Part shown: one piece after another, positions 1-11,724 of the stretch
How the letters are laid out: each line of letters opens with the position of its first letter
Numbering within the stretch: the first letter of the stretch is position 1
DNA from: Gavia stellata
Taxonomy: Eukaryota; Chordata; Aves; Gaviiformes; Gaviidae
Direction: 5' to 3'
Assembly: GCF_030936135.1 (NCBI RefSeq)
Contig: NC_082594.1
Coordinates: 54,751,369 to 54,815,368 of the forward strand
DNA: 64,000 nt
The notes under the pieces: generated by a model
What the model saw: the letters and a program-made list of their open reading frames with translations, nothing else
Told to the model about the DNA's origin: nothing
The model's database searches: none
Position numbers and translations under genes: made by a program

Positions 1-1808
1 GTATCAAGTTTTAGAGTCATCTGAATAACTTTATACAGAAAATTCATTTGGCTATTTGAGACTGGCCTGTAACACACACATTACTATTTTAAAATATATG
101 AGCTATTTTAAAATCTTAGTGAAAAGAAGCAATCATATAGCCCCTGCTTTCAAAATATATGTTTAGCTATTTAAAAAATTGGGCTTTTGGAGGGGGGGGC
201 GGGCAGGGTGTTTCTGCTTTGGTCAAATTGCAATCTTCTAAGGAAGCCACACTGATGATAATAGGGATCCTTCCAAACATTTCATTTGCTTTTGTGTCAT
301 CTCCTTAATACATTTAGAGATAGGAAATATTATATATAAAAATAAGTATTTCATTGTGATTAATGAAATCTTGGTAGGGGAACAGAAACCTCTTTAATAA
401 TGTTTAGAAAAAAACTCAGAAAATCAGGAATTATATCTTGAAAATGTAGGAAAAGGAAATATTTTCTCATCCTAATATGTGAAAGGGATATAATGTTGCA
501 CTAAGATCCATCACAGGAATTCCATGTTTTTTCCACCTGTCAACACTGAATATCATTACATGCAAGAAAATAACAAGCATAAGCTATTGACATTTTTTCT
601 GTGTGATAATTCTTAAATCTTTACTGTGGGTTATCATGGGGAATTTTGATGCAGCATGAAAGTAGTTGTCAAAAGTTTACGTTGTAGAAGTCAGCAACAC
701 CTCAAATGTCTTTGATAATTGACCCATTAGATATAGTCTTCCCTTGAGGTCTAAACATATGTTAGGCTTTGCTGTGTGCTGTCCAGAAAGAATGTTCTAT
801 TGACCAGTTAGGAAAAACACTGATGAGATTACAAGAGAGGTATGAAGCATTGTATGGACAAAAAATAAAAAAAAAAATAAAATTAAAAAATAAATAAATG
901 AAAGACAGACAGAAAAGAAAATATATCAGGCAAGAGGAAGCAGCATTGCTCCAACAATCAGCCATCACAACAAAGCAAGACAAGTCTCTTGGAAACAAAT
1001 CAAAGCTGACATGGAAAAATGAAAAACACAAACACATAGAATAAAACATTCATAAGTTTGTTTGAACACACTAGGGATCCTTGTGAGGTTTATAATTCAC
1101 TTCAGTGAGGGTAGAATTAAAACTAAGGACAAGCTTTTAGATGTACTAAGACAATTAATTTGCTAGCTGCCAGAATCTAAGCACCATACTAATGTTCAAC
1201 TTAACTGCCCTCTTTTCCTGCCTGAGTTGCCTTTAGCAACTTAGAGGCAACATCTCTCCTGCTTTAGACATCTGACATCAGTAGATGATTATCAGAGCAG
1301 TTACCAGAAATGTTGTTTAGGTTCCTCTTACAGTCTTTTCCTAAAAAAGAAAGGCAAGTCTCAAGCATCTGAAGAGCCATCAAGACCTAATAACAGGGCA
1401 TCCTGAACACACAGCTAAGTCTGAACTTTCATTTCTCTGAAACCGATACACCTGACTAAGGGCCGCATATTTGGCAACTCCATGCTTAAGATCTTTCTCA
1501 AAAAGTGGGCACACAGTGCAGCACAGCTGAGTCTTTTCAAAATGATTATGTTTTTTCTTTTGCAATAACAGCTACAACAGCTACAGGTTACAGGTCCATA
1601 TAGTTCCCATCTTTCAGCACATATCCTGGCTGTGAGGAAAAGAGACAGACCACTCTTAGTTCTGGTACCATTATGCCACAGTGCAGGTAGCAAACCAAAA
1701 TGAATAGGCCCAGATGGCATATGAAAAGCAGGAACAATGCTCTATAGCTTAGTGATTAGGATTTATATTAAGCATGCTCCTCTCCTGCAATTCCTCCAGT
1801 GGAGTTAC
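1..1808. other. AT-rich non-coding DNA, no gene seen
   Basis: I see no exon-like or repeat-family sequence here. There is an A-rich low-complexity patch at about 848-900 (runs of A with AAATAAAT units). The open frames on the minus strand at 762-1049 and 1415-1720 are low-complexity or have no recognisable motif, so I treat them as chance. From about 1770 the base composition rises as the LTR begins. Confidence 0.6.
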
Positions 1809-2421
1809 TGTACTGGTTGCAGGCGCTCAGGTGCTGGCAGCTGGGGGCTACAGGGGCAGCACCTATGAGGAGAGGCCAGGGCTGCCCCATGCCAGACACA
1901 GCCAGTTCCAACGGACCCACCACAGGGCATAGCTGAGCCCAGAAGCTAAAAGATGGTGGCAGCTTGGGGAAAAAGTATTTAAGAAAGGGCAGAAGACACT
2001 GGAGAGAGAAAAGGAGGAGGGGGGAAAAGTGAGAAACAGCAGAGGGAACACCAAGGTCAGAGAAGGAAGAGGAGGAGATCCTCCATGTCACCGGAGCAGA
2101 TATCCCCTGCAGCCCATGGAGGACCACACGCTGGATCAGTGGAAAAGTGTGAAAGGAAAGGAGGGGCAGGGAGAAACCACAATGTACTGCCCGTTGCCCA
2201 CCCTGCCACCCCCTCTTTTGTGTCACTCATTGCCTCACTGAAGAGACTGAGTGTGACCTGCAGTCATAGCAAGGGTGGAGGGAGAGGAGCTGGGAGTGAA
2301 GGAGTGAAGCCAAGTCTGGGAAACGGAGGAGGAAGGGTGTTGGTTTCGTGCTTGTCTTTTTGTTTACTACTACCTGAATCAGTGATTAAATATTTGACAG
2401 GCAATAAATTAAGTTAGTTTT
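1809..2421 (+). mobile_element. Truncated LTR, avian ERV family 1, copy 1
   Basis: This segment aligns by eye with 45186-45860 and 36554-37320. Shared landmarks are a GCCAGACACAG block near 1907, a TATTTAAGAAAGG element at 1976-1988 (TATA-like), a purine-rich block, an ACACCAAGGTCAG block near 2047, and CCCCTGCAGCCCATGGAGG near 2104. AATAAA at 2403-2408 is in the right place to be the polyadenylation signal. The TATA-to-AATAAA order gives plus orientation. The 3' part found in other copies (the segment ending in CCACCACA) is missing: the copy stops 13 bp after AATAAA, where a CR1 begins. It has no coding capacity. The exact 5' boundary is uncertain. Class assignment (ERVL-like) is inference. 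Confidence 0.7.
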
Positions 2422-3808
2422 CATAGAATCATAGAATCATTTAGGTTGGAAAAGACCTTTAAGATAATCAAGTCCAACCACAAACCTAACCCTGCTAAGT
2501 CCACCACTAAATCATGTCCCTAAGTGCTTCATCCACACACCTTTCAAAAATCTCCAGGGATGGTGACTCAACCACCTCCCTGGTCAATCTGTTCCAGTGC
2601 CTGACAACTCTTTCAGTGAAGAAATTCTTCCTAACATCCAGTCTAAACTTCCTCTGACACAACTTGTGGCCATTTCCTCTTGTCCTATCACTTGTCACTT
2701 GGGAGAAGAGACCAACACCCAACTCTCTGCAACCTCCTTTCAGGTAATTGTAGAGAGCGATAAGGTCTCCCCTCAGCCTCCTTTTCTCCAGACTAGACAA
2801 CCCCAGTTTCCTCAGCTGCTCCTCATAAGACTTGTGCTCCAGACCCCTCACCAGCTTTGTCGCCCTTCTCAAGTTTTGCCCAAGTCCATTCATCTAACCC
2901 ACGCTTCCTAAGCTTTCCTTTGAGGATGATGTGGGAGATGGTATCGAAAGCCTTGCTGAAGTCAAGGTAGACAACAACTACTGCCCTCCCCTCATCTATC
3001 CATCCAGTTACGCCATCGTAGAAGGCTCTCAGGTTGGTCAGACATGACTTCCCCTTGGTGAATCCGTGTAGGCTACTTCTGATAACCTTCTTTTCCTCCA
3101 GATGCTTTGAGATGATACCCAGAACAAGCTGTTCCATCTTCTTTGCAGGGATGGAGGTGAGGCTGACTGGCCTGTAGTTTCCTGGGTCTTCCTTCTTGCC
3201 CTTTTTGAAGACTGGAGTGATATTGGCTTTCCTCCAGTCCTCAGGCACCTCGCTTGTTCTCCAGGACCTTTCAAAGATGGTGGAGAGTGGCCCAGCAATG
3301 ACTTCTGCCAGCTCCCTCAGCACTCATGCCTGCATCCCATCAGGACCCATGGACTTGTGCATGTCCAGTTTACTTAATTGGTCTCTACCTTGATCCTCCT
3401 CAACCAAGGGAAAGCCTTCCTTCCTCCAGACTTTCTCTGTTACCTCCAAAGTCTGGGACTCCTGAGGGCTGGCCAGAGCAGTAAAGACTGAAGCAAAGAA
3501 GGCATTCAGTAACTCCGCCTTCTCTGCATCATCTGTCACCATGGCACCTGTCTCATTCAACAGCAGGCCCACATTTTCTCTAGTTTTCCTTTTGCCTCTG
3601 ATGTACTTGAAGAAGCCCTTCCTGTTGACCTTGACATCCCTTGCCGGGTTTAATTCCAAGGAGGCCTTGGCTTTCTTCGTTTCATCCCTGCATACTCTGA
3701 CCGCATTCTTGTAATCTTCCCAAGTGGTCAGTCCCTTCTACCACACATACTGTAAACTTCCTTCTTCCACTTGAGCTTTTTCAGAAGCTCCCCACTCAAC
3801 CATGCATG
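2421..3808 (-). mobile_element. CR1 LINE, 5'-truncated and internally deleted (copy A)
   Basis: The 3' terminus is at the left, with two TCATAGAATCA-type octamer units and then GGTTGGAAAAGACC. Going right (5' on the element), the frame at 2507-2893 gives the ORF2 C-terminal part ([19 protein letters not shown]). Frames at 2823-3323 and 3324-3659 give the first half of the reverse transcriptase and the linker before it. The box-A motif [11 protein letters not shown] is present. The segment carrying SGVPQGS and FADD is absent: after ...KRGLDEW the sequence jumps near 2885 directly to the RATKLVRG region. Compared with the copy at 41143-44663 about 600 bp are missing. An in-frame stop lies at about 3322-3324. 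The subfamily differs from the young copies. The left end touches the family 1 LTR. Confidence 0.92.
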
Positions 3809-5714
3809 TCAGATTTAACTTTGTTGCTTTTCCTCAGTTTCATATTACTTCCTTTAATTTAACACTTAGCATTTTTTCATATATTTAGTTGAAAATAAGT
3901 ATTTACAAAACGAATGAAGTGATTTCAGACATGGACAAACAATTTGTTTCTTTATGGAGCTAATGCTGGTGTGCAATGACGGCAAATACATTATTCTTCC
4001 CCCTATCCAAAAAAAATAGTAAACATCTCATTTTTATTTGCCACCTACAAGCCTGTCACTTCATCAATATTTTTTTCTAAAATACTTAAGAATTTATCAA
4101 AACAGACTTGTTTGACATTTAGAATTTAGTAACTAATAGGAATGTCATGCATTGATTAATATACTATACACAAAAATAAATTAGTGATTCGGTTGAGCAA
4201 CATAGTCCTTTATAGCAGTGTGCTGTCAGAGCAAAAAACTCAGTTACATGTTTAAGGAGCACATCATTGTAAATTATATTCATTTCAGCTCTTCTATTTC
4301 ACACTTGCAGTGGAAGTATGAAAAGCTAGTGACTACAAGAAACAGTTGTGGCATGCATTAAGAGATGAGTCTCTCAATAAGTACAAAATGTAAATTTGAG
4401 AGGAATTGCTAAAACATGCTAGAGGTTTCTAAACTAAATACTGTCTCCAAGGGGGGGGAAATATTGTAAAAGTCCTTGCGTATATCATATTCTAATGAAT
4501 ATTCAGTATACCTCAGTGGCCTAAAGAGTGGACAAAGTGTTTCAGTTATGATGTAAAGAGAAAATGGAATAATCCAGGCAGATTTGCTTCCTAAGACTTG
4601 ATTTTATATTGTCTTTTCATTTAGCCACCACAGCTTAGTTTTAAAAAGGGTATCTTATTTTAAAGGTATCTTATATATAAACACATGTATCTATATATTA
4701 TTGTTTTAAAAAAGCTATCTAATTATGCAGGCAAAGTGTAACACATAGGATTCCAAAGAGGAAATACAAAAAGAAAGACAAAAATTAAACCATGGAAGAC
4801 ATAAAGATTTTATTTGCATACAGATTCCAATACATGGCATCTTCAGGCAAAGATATAGAGGGAGAGCCAGATAAGCTATGCACTACACTAGTGTAGAGCT
4901 TAGCCTAAGATCATTTTAAGATAAATCTAAGGTGGCTTTACAGCTCTTAGATTCAAGTTTGCTCTCATCTGTCCAGTTCAAATATACTGGTAGAGAATCC
5001 ATATCTTCTGAATTTTCATGTAAGCATATCTGACATGATATACCTAGGGCCCTGTGAAGAACTTTGTAACAAGAAAATTGTTCACTTCTCCATTTAAAGA
5101 CATGATGTCTCCTAAAACAGACACAGTCTCTTTCTAAAAGAAATCAATGGACAAGTGGAACTCTCAGCAACCATTCCTTAGAAGAACTTGTGAGCCTGAG
5201 GACAATTGGAACAGTAGGGAGTCCTTCTAGCTCCTGTTTTTCCTACTTCTATATATAAGTTAAACTTTCCAAAGGAAGCTGTCTCTATCCACAAGATCTA
5301 CCATAACTTGCATGTACAGATCAGGTAAGAAGATGTGAAAGTTCCTTGAAAATCTTCTGCTTTCTTAGGCATGTTAGGGCAAATCACAGCCTTTTAGCTG
5401 ACATTCTTATGTGTAGTATATTTTTTTCTTTATTTATGATAGTTTTAACGTGAAAGGGGCAGAAATTATACAATATGACTCTGGTGACTAACCAAAAAGC
5501 AACCCCAAATATACATTTGGAAAAATCAACATTAACAGTCCTATAGTCAGGCTTTCAAGTTGTGCCATATTCTTTCTTCTTCCCTTTCATATAATCTCTC
5601 TTCAAGGGAAAATTAACACTAAATTGTGGTAATTCTTGCAATTCAAAATACAATTCCAGTATTAAATTTCAAATCTCAATATTTTTTGTGGAAAGACACT
5701 CTGGGTAGAACTCC
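3809..5714. other. AT-rich non-coding DNA, no gene seen
   Basis: The sequence is AT-rich with short A and T runs. No repeat family that I recognise and no frame with a credible motif. It separates two unrelated CR1 fragments. Confidence 0.55.
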
Positions 5715-6575
5715 CAGCAGTGCTGTGTGATGGCACTCAAGATGATCTGCTTCATAATCTTCCCCGGCACTGAGGTCAGGCTGACAGGCCTGTAGTTCCT
5801 TGGATTCTCCATCTGTCCCTTCTCGTAGATGGTCATCACATTTGCTAACCTCCAGTCGTCTGGGACCTCCCCTGTTAGCCAGGACTGCTGGTAGATGATG
5901 GAAAGTGGCTTGGTGAGCACTTCCACCAGCTCCCTCAGTACCCTTGGGTGGATCCCATCTGGTCCCATCAACTTGTGTGTGTGTCTAAGTGGTGTAGCAG
6001 ATCACTAACCATTTCCTCTTGGATTGTGGAGGCTTCATTCTGCTCCACATCCCTGTCTTCCAGCTCAGCAGGCTGGGTACCTGGAAAACAACTGTTCTTA
6101 CTATTAAAGACTGAGGCAAAGAAGGCATTAAGTACCTCAACCTTTTCCTCATCCTTTGTCACTATGTTTCCCCCTGCATCCAATAAAGGATGAAGATACT
6201 TCTTAGCCCTCCTTTTGTTGCTAATATATTTATAGAAACCTTTTTAGTTGTCTTTTATGGCAGTAGCCAAATTAAGTTCTAGCTGGGTTTTGGCCTTTCT
6301 AATTTTCTCCCTGCTTAACCTCACAACATCCTTGTAGTCCTCCTGAGTTGCCTGCCCTTTCTTCTAAAGGTCTTAAACTCTCTTTTTTTTTCCTGAGTTT
6401 GAGCCAAAGCTCTCTGTTCAGCCAGGCCGGTCTTCCCTGCCAGCTCATCTTTTGACACACAGGGACAGCCTGCTCCTGCACATTTAAGACTTCCTTCTTG
6501 AAGAATGTCCAGCCTTCCTGGAGTCCTTTGCTCTTCAGGACTGCCTCCCAAGGGATTCTCAACCAGGCCCCAAAA
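5715..6575 (-). mobile_element. CR1 LINE fragment lacking its 3' end (copy B)
   Basis: On the minus strand three frames (6562-6299, 6183-5968 and 5971-5669) cover the ORF2 region between endonuclease and early reverse transcriptase. They match residues of about 275 to 555 of the ORF2 at 41340-44195: an EGWTFFKKE block, [34 protein letters not shown], and [14 protein letters not shown]. The frame is broken between the pieces. The remaining reverse transcriptase, the ORF2 C-terminus and the CR1 3' terminus are all absent; the match stops at about 5715 in unrelated AT-rich DNA. CR1 inserts by target-primed reverse transcription, which normally leaves the 3' end, so this is a remnant of a larger copy cut by a later deletion or rearrangement. 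Confidence 0.88.
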
Positions 6576-6705
6576 TAGGAGTAAGAAAGGAAATGGAAGA
6601 AGAAAGAAAAGGGAGCAGAAAAAAGAGTAGGAAGAAAAGGGAAGAGAAAAAGGAGAAGAAATGTAAATGGAGAAGAAAGGAAGGAGAGAGGAGGGGAGAT
6701 CTGTG
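6566..6705. repeat. Purine-rich (GA/GAA) low-complexity tract
   Basis: The plus strand is almost all purine (GGAAGAAGAAAG-type runs) between the CR1 fragment and the start of the pseudogene region. It has no coding sense. Confidence 0.8.
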
Positions 6706-6711
6706 ATGGGG

Positions 6712-7058
6712 CTCTAGAGCTTGGGACAGCACAGGGGATGGGTCACAATGGGGCTGTCACCAGGGGCACCATCAGGCAGAGCTGCTGCAGCGTAGCCTGG
6801 GCCAGTGGTGAGTGCGAGTGCACATCTAGTGGGGAGGCTGAGCTGGACAAGGGCTGGGGCAGAAATGCCAGGTTGTGTGGGGGGGTCTCACCCTGGAGTG
6901 AGGCTCCAGCCGCTCAGGGGAGCATCTTGGACAGGGCACGGTGTCGCCCTCTCCTACCTGCCCCCAGGTCCCTGGATCTCCCGCCCCCACTCCCCCTGCC
7001 ACCAGCTCTCTCCTGCCCAGCCCCACTGAGACCCCTTCTTTTCCATCTCCTTTAGGCC
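6712..7058 (+). pseudogene. Probable 5' UTR exon and intron of the ITPRIPL1-like pseudogene
   Basis: This GC-richer block precedes the decayed reading frame. A donor-like GTGAGT lies at 6808-6813. A pyrimidine tract (CCCCTTCTTTTCCATCTCC) followed by an AG at 7054-7055 lies four bases before the ATG at 7059. Together they would define an intron of about 250 bp in the 5' UTR. What I see are the two site-like sequences. That they were used as an intron is inference. If true, the pseudogene arose by DNA duplication or decay in place rather than by reverse transcription of a spliced mRNA. Confidence 0.4.
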
Positions 7059-8222
7059 ATGGCTGTCATTGTTTTCCTCACCCTAGATGTGCTGGGTATT
7101 GTCCAGAACCCACTGCAGTTGGGTGACGAGCTGGATGCAGCCACTCACAGGGTCATGCATCAGCACTCAGAGCAGCTGAGCTGGAAGGTTACTCAGTTGC
7201 TGCAGTATATAGAGTAGACCCAGGAGCAGAATGGGGTGGCTGGGGAAGTCCGACTCCTTGCTGCGTTCCACCAATGGTGGTTCTGGGCCTCTGCTCTTGG
7301 GGCAGGAGCCCTGGTTCTGCTTCTGTGGCTCTCCTGGAGGACCAGAAAAAGGAGCCGTAAGCCAGAAAGCAGCTGCAAGCACGGCAGGCCCGCAAGTCAA
7401 GAGGGGGAGGAGGAGGAGGAAGAGGTAGAAGAAGAAGATGACGACTCTGGTGACTCACGTGATCTGGGAAAATTTTTGGCCAATTGCATCCAGTGGCCAG
7501 TGCCATAAACGTCTCACACATGCAAGTTGGTGGAGGATCTGGTAGACGAGCTTCTTAGTGCCTGCCAAAGATTTTCTGGGGATAACTTCAAGCCATGGCT
7601 GCAGCCAGCCATTGGGATGGGCTGTGTCTATGAAGGCTGGAGTGCCTGGGAGGACAATGTCGTCTACCACCTGCTCATGCCCCTGCAGCACCCCCCTGGG
7701 CATGCCTTCCGCTTGGAGCCTGGCACCAGAGAGGAGATGCTGACCAATGACTCCTGGCCTTCATGTGTAGCTACAGTGCACATGCACGAGGAAGCAGCTG
7801 GTGGAGGACATACTATGCTTCCTCCACCACCACGAGGATCACCTGAAAAGTCAAGACCCCAGCCTCCTCAACACCCTTCGAACCAACTCTTGCTTAAACA
7901 TAAAGAAAACTGCCTGCTGGTTCCAAACGTTGGTGAAAGACACACTGAATGTTATGCCTCACACTGCTGCCAGCTGACAGTGCTGCCTACTGCATGCTCC
8001 TGAAAGCTTAGGTTAATGAACACCTCCCAGAAAACCCTGTTCATTAAGATTATTTTTGGGGTGCAGCTAGATGACTCAGACTCCTTCCTGAACCCTGAGT
8101 AGGCAGAGGGCAGCTTTACCACCAGAACGGTGGGGCAGGAGAGCCATGATGTGGCTGAGATGCAGTTCTTCAGGCATGGCCAGCACAACATCTTCCACCC
8201 CAGAAGTGAGAACTTTCTATAA
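7059..8222 (+). pseudogene. ITPRIPL1-like: ITPRIPL1-like (Mab-21 superfamily) pseudogene
   Basis: Reading from the ATG at 7059, the conceptual product begins with a hydrophobic segment (MAVIVFLTLDVLGIV), then QLGDELDAATHRVM. A transmembrane-like stretch follows (WWFWASALGAGALVLLLWL, about residues 73-91), then an acidic run (EEGEEEEEEVEEEDDD, about 115-130), then LVEDLVDELLSACQ, GCVYEGWSAWEDNVVYHLL and, in another frame, CFLHHHEDHL and TACWFQTLVKDTLNVMP. This order (leader, transmembrane segment, acidic linker, start of the Mab-21-like domain) is that of inositol trisphosphate receptor-interacting protein-like 1, a family that is multicopy in birds. It is broken by in-frame TAG at 7215, TAA at 7506, a frameshift near 7777, a return shift near 7965, TGA at 8001 and TAG at 8100. 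The frame ends at TAA 8220-8222, short of family length (roughly 500 residues or more), with the C-terminal part missing. The family call rests on recall, not a search. Confidence 0.72.
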
Positions 8223-9839
8223 CAAAAATGAATATAAGAATACCTGCAAAGCAAATCTCGTACACAGAAGTGGAAATTAAAAAAAAGAAAATAAATTTAT
8301 CCTAATTTTTAAAAAAATAACTATCTTCAATTATTCAGTTTCTAAAAAGAAACTTACTCTGTACTTCCACTATAATGTATTAACTAAATCTAAAAATGAA
8401 TTAAAGATTTTAAATCAATTTTCCTATTAATGTATACTTTGAGCAAGTCTGTATGACAGTTTTCTGTAAATATTCTAAGTCTCTGGGGGATTACTTTAGA
8501 ATGAATTTACTATAATATAAATGTTGACACAATCTTAACTTTAGACATCAATATCTATGTGAGGCAAAGGTATCACTGAAGAAAAAGCTTTTAATCCATT
8601 TTAATCCATCCATTAAGTTTGGTTAATATTAGGTAGCAGAAGCTTTCTTAGTTAAGTTGCCTTTCTTAACACACTCACTTTAGTAATTTACACAACAACC
8701 ATATTATCATATTTAAAGGTCAACTTCCTTTAAAAACACAATTTCACCCTTAAATTTACCAAACTTCAGAGATAACACTTATTTTAAATGGTTTTCTAAG
8801 ACCTGTATGATTTTGTTGTTTTAGAGGAACACAAGTGTCTAATAGGCGGTAAATTGCAAAAAACCCTTAAAATATCCTGGATTTTCAATGGAATAGTCTA
8901 GAACCACACAAAAAATATTAAGCTATATGTCAGTCACAGTTGTGACTAGGCAACCACAGGATTCACGGAAGTTTCCACAGGGACAGGCACAGCATCTTGC
9001 TTATAAAGTATGCATTTCTACCTATTCACTTTTATTTGAAACATTAAAATGTATTCTGATGATGTCATATATGTCAAATCTGTATGCAAAAACATATTTA
9101 TGCTTTCTAATTATATTTTAGAAAAAAATAAACATTTTGGTACTTATTAAGGGCATAAAAACTTATCTGATTTTTTTTTTCTACTAAGACTGTTCTCCCA
9201 AGCTGTTTTAATACCCACTGGATGTGTTCTGATTCTTCAGATAACTAGTGAAAGACTCTCACCCCCCTGTCTTTCTACTATGATGTTATTTCACTGAAAT
9301 TCTTTGTAAAGCTGAATTGAATTTAGATGACTCTTCACTTAGGTCCTGATCCAAAACCCATCAAAGTCAATAACTTTCTTTGGGAATCAAGTTCCAAAGA
9401 TAGTTTTTAGATACTTTTGAGGTAATGATAACCTGAATATATATCTCAAAGAATTTTTATGTTCTAGGACTATTTCTGTATTCAAGCTTAACATAATATG
9501 AAGGCTGAGAAATCTCCAGGCTTCAGCAAGGTTCACAGGCTATGCTTACTTAGAAGTTGGGAATGACAGGCTATGAGAAGCTTTGGGAGTAAAATAGCTA
9601 GGGGTTCTTACAGTGATTCATGTTCTCATGTTTCAAGTTGTTTTATGATTATTCTTTACAATGACTTATGCATTTCATGATAATGAGGGAGAGACACTGC
9701 ACAACATGAGACAAGACCCTGGGAGACTGTTAAAACACATGAAGAGTTAGGGAGGATTGCCTAAATTTCTTTGTGGATCTCATGCATAGTATCTTACACA
9801 GACCAATTGTATAAGGACTGAGTCCCATTTAATTCTGAG
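8223..9839. other. AT-rich non-coding DNA, no gene seen
   Basis: After the pseudogene the base composition drops abruptly to AT-rich DNA. I see no element ends and no credible frame. Short A and T runs only. Confidence 0.55.
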
Positions 9840-10400
9840 ATGGGACTGTTTATCTCCAAGGAAGGTGAGAAGCAATGTACTGATCCTGGACTTCAGGCAA
9901 GCAGACTTCAGCATATTCAGAGAACTGGGATCCCAGGGGAGAAAGCTCTGAAGGTGTTAGGGGTCTATCATGGGAACTGCTCTTTTCAACATCTTTATCA
10001 ATGAGCCAGTGGAGTGAATAGAGGGCTTGCGCATAAAGTTTGCCGATGACGCTTAATAGGGGGACCAGTTGATATGCTGGCACAGCCCCTGCTGCCTACA
10101 GGGATGTCACCAAGGAGACAGACCCAGGCTTTTCACAGTGGTGCATGGTGCCAGGATCAGTGACAACAAGCATAAATTGAAACAAGACATGTTCAGTCTA
10201 GTTTTAAGGAGAAACCCTTACCCCTGAGGACAGTCAGGCAGGGAAGCAGGTGTCCCTGGGAGGTTGTGCAGACTCCACCCTTGGAGGTTTTCAAGACTTG
10301 ACTGTATCAAGCCCTGGCCAACCTTATCTGCTTGGAGCAGGAGGTTGGAGAAAAGCCTCCCCAGGTCTCTTCTAGCATGAATCATGTTGTGATTTTTATG
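9840..10400 (+). mobile_element. Old, heavily decayed CR1 fragment (copy C)
   Basis: Near 9974 the plus strand reads GTALFNIFINE and, at about 10034, KFADDA. These are the remains of the LFNIFINDL and FADDT reverse transcriptase blocks of CR1. At 10108-10200 there are remnants of the ORF2 C-terminal region. At 10245-10400 comes an old-type CR1 3' region: CCTGGGAGGTTGTGCAGACT, then GGAGGTTTTCAAGAC, then CCCCAGGTCTCTTCTAGCAT with a degenerate ATGTTGTGAT tail. Stops and indels are dense. Divergence from the other copies marks it as one of the oldest CR1 layers here. Confidence 0.72.
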
Positions 10401-11724
10401 ATTATTTCCTGGCTCTTTTAAGTTACCAGAATAAAACTTTGGTTTTGACAAGATGAACTTTCTGAAATTATTCAGGGGCAATTTTCTTTGGGAATACTTA
10501 GGAGTTTAGACCTCAATTCAGATAGTTTATGTCAGGAACTGAGACTGTAGTACTATTCAATGCTCCTTTCAGTTAAGGAGTATCTAAGAAAAACAAAAGG
10601 CACTGGTAGGTGTTTTAAAATTATGACATACAGTGAGTTTGCCTTCTACTTTCATTTCAGCTTTTGTCTTTTATGGTGGAAAAAAGAGGAAGCAGCTTCT
10701 TTTACAATTGCATCTCTGAATCATTTACCTTAGAAGTTCAAGACAAGACCTGAGGCTCAGCTTGCAGGTTTGATCCTTCACTTCTCACATCCAAGCGGAG
10801 TGTTTTAACTAGAAGGCTAGAAACAAAATGATGATTCTATTATTTTCTGTTCCTTCAATTTCCTAGCTTCTGGGCAAGGTATTCATTTTCTCTGTAGGGA
10901 TCACTGACATCTACAAACAAATGAAGAACACTGGAGTGAGAAACTAAGATTCAGGATTCCCTTTACATGAATTCTTTTCATCAGGCTGTAGTCAGATGCC
11001 CTGCTGACTATCATCTTTGTCTCTATGTCCTAATAGTTAAGTGTTACATGGATTATTGGAGGTGTGGCTGAAATCCCATTCATGATGAGGGGTTTTCTAC
11101 TCCCTAGGCTATTGTACCAAACTGTCATGTTTTAAGATCAGTTTGACACTGAGGAGACAATATGAACTTGGATACCAAAACATTTCAATCACAGAGCTAT
11201 ACAAAATGTTGTGAATTACACAATTTCCTTGTACCATGGGAGAAACAGTGCAGTCCAGTAGAGAAGTTGACCATCTCATGCTAGTGGTTTCTCACACAAC
11301 CTCCCTGTCCTGTGGGAGAGATGGAATGGTGTCAGTGTAGCAGTCCTAGCCTTGGGGTGCATGGTCCTGGAGCTAGGCAAGGGGTCCCCCAGGCATCTCT
11401 CTCTTCTATCACCAAAGTTTGTCCTGTGTGACTCCAGATACCATCAGTGCTAGAATGGAGCAGAGAATACTTGATTCTTGACTAGCCTCTTCAGTGTCAC
11501 TTGGGACCTAACAACTGGCCATCACTATCGCTGGTACTCACAATCTGCCTGTCTGGGGGTTCTTGGGAATTTATGATTTTTGCAGCGACTGACATGTTTG
11601 CAGCTATCACAGTGATTGGCAGATTATTTATGCTAACTTACTCTTCTATCCTTATAATCAAGATGCTCCCTTGACAAGTTTACACTGACTTCCATCTGTG
11701 TTTTTTCCATCATTCTAACTATCC
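10401..11724. other. Mostly non-coding; left part of a possible ERV remnant
   Basis: From 10401 to about 11320 I see nothing beyond the tRNA-like relic at 10745-10825. From about 11330 to 11724 the base composition is higher and may continue the ERV remnant to the right (integrase side on the minus strand), but no domain motif is readable, so I do not call it. Confidence 0.4.
10745..10825 (-). repeat. tRNA-like relic, possible ancient tRNA-derived SINE
   Basis: On the minus strand an A-box-like TAGCCTTCTAGTTAA begins at 10819 and a B-box-like GGATCAAACC begins at 10777, about 42 bases later, as in a tRNA. The sequence between has a tRNA-like stretch (CACTCCGCTTGGATGTG). The B box differs from the pol III consensus GGTTCRANTCC, so it is not a functional tRNA. 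An old SINE head is the best reading. Confidence 0.4.

Noticed and set aside
2029..2417. Plus-strand frames in the first LTR
   Set aside because: Repeat-derived and not conserved between LTR copies.
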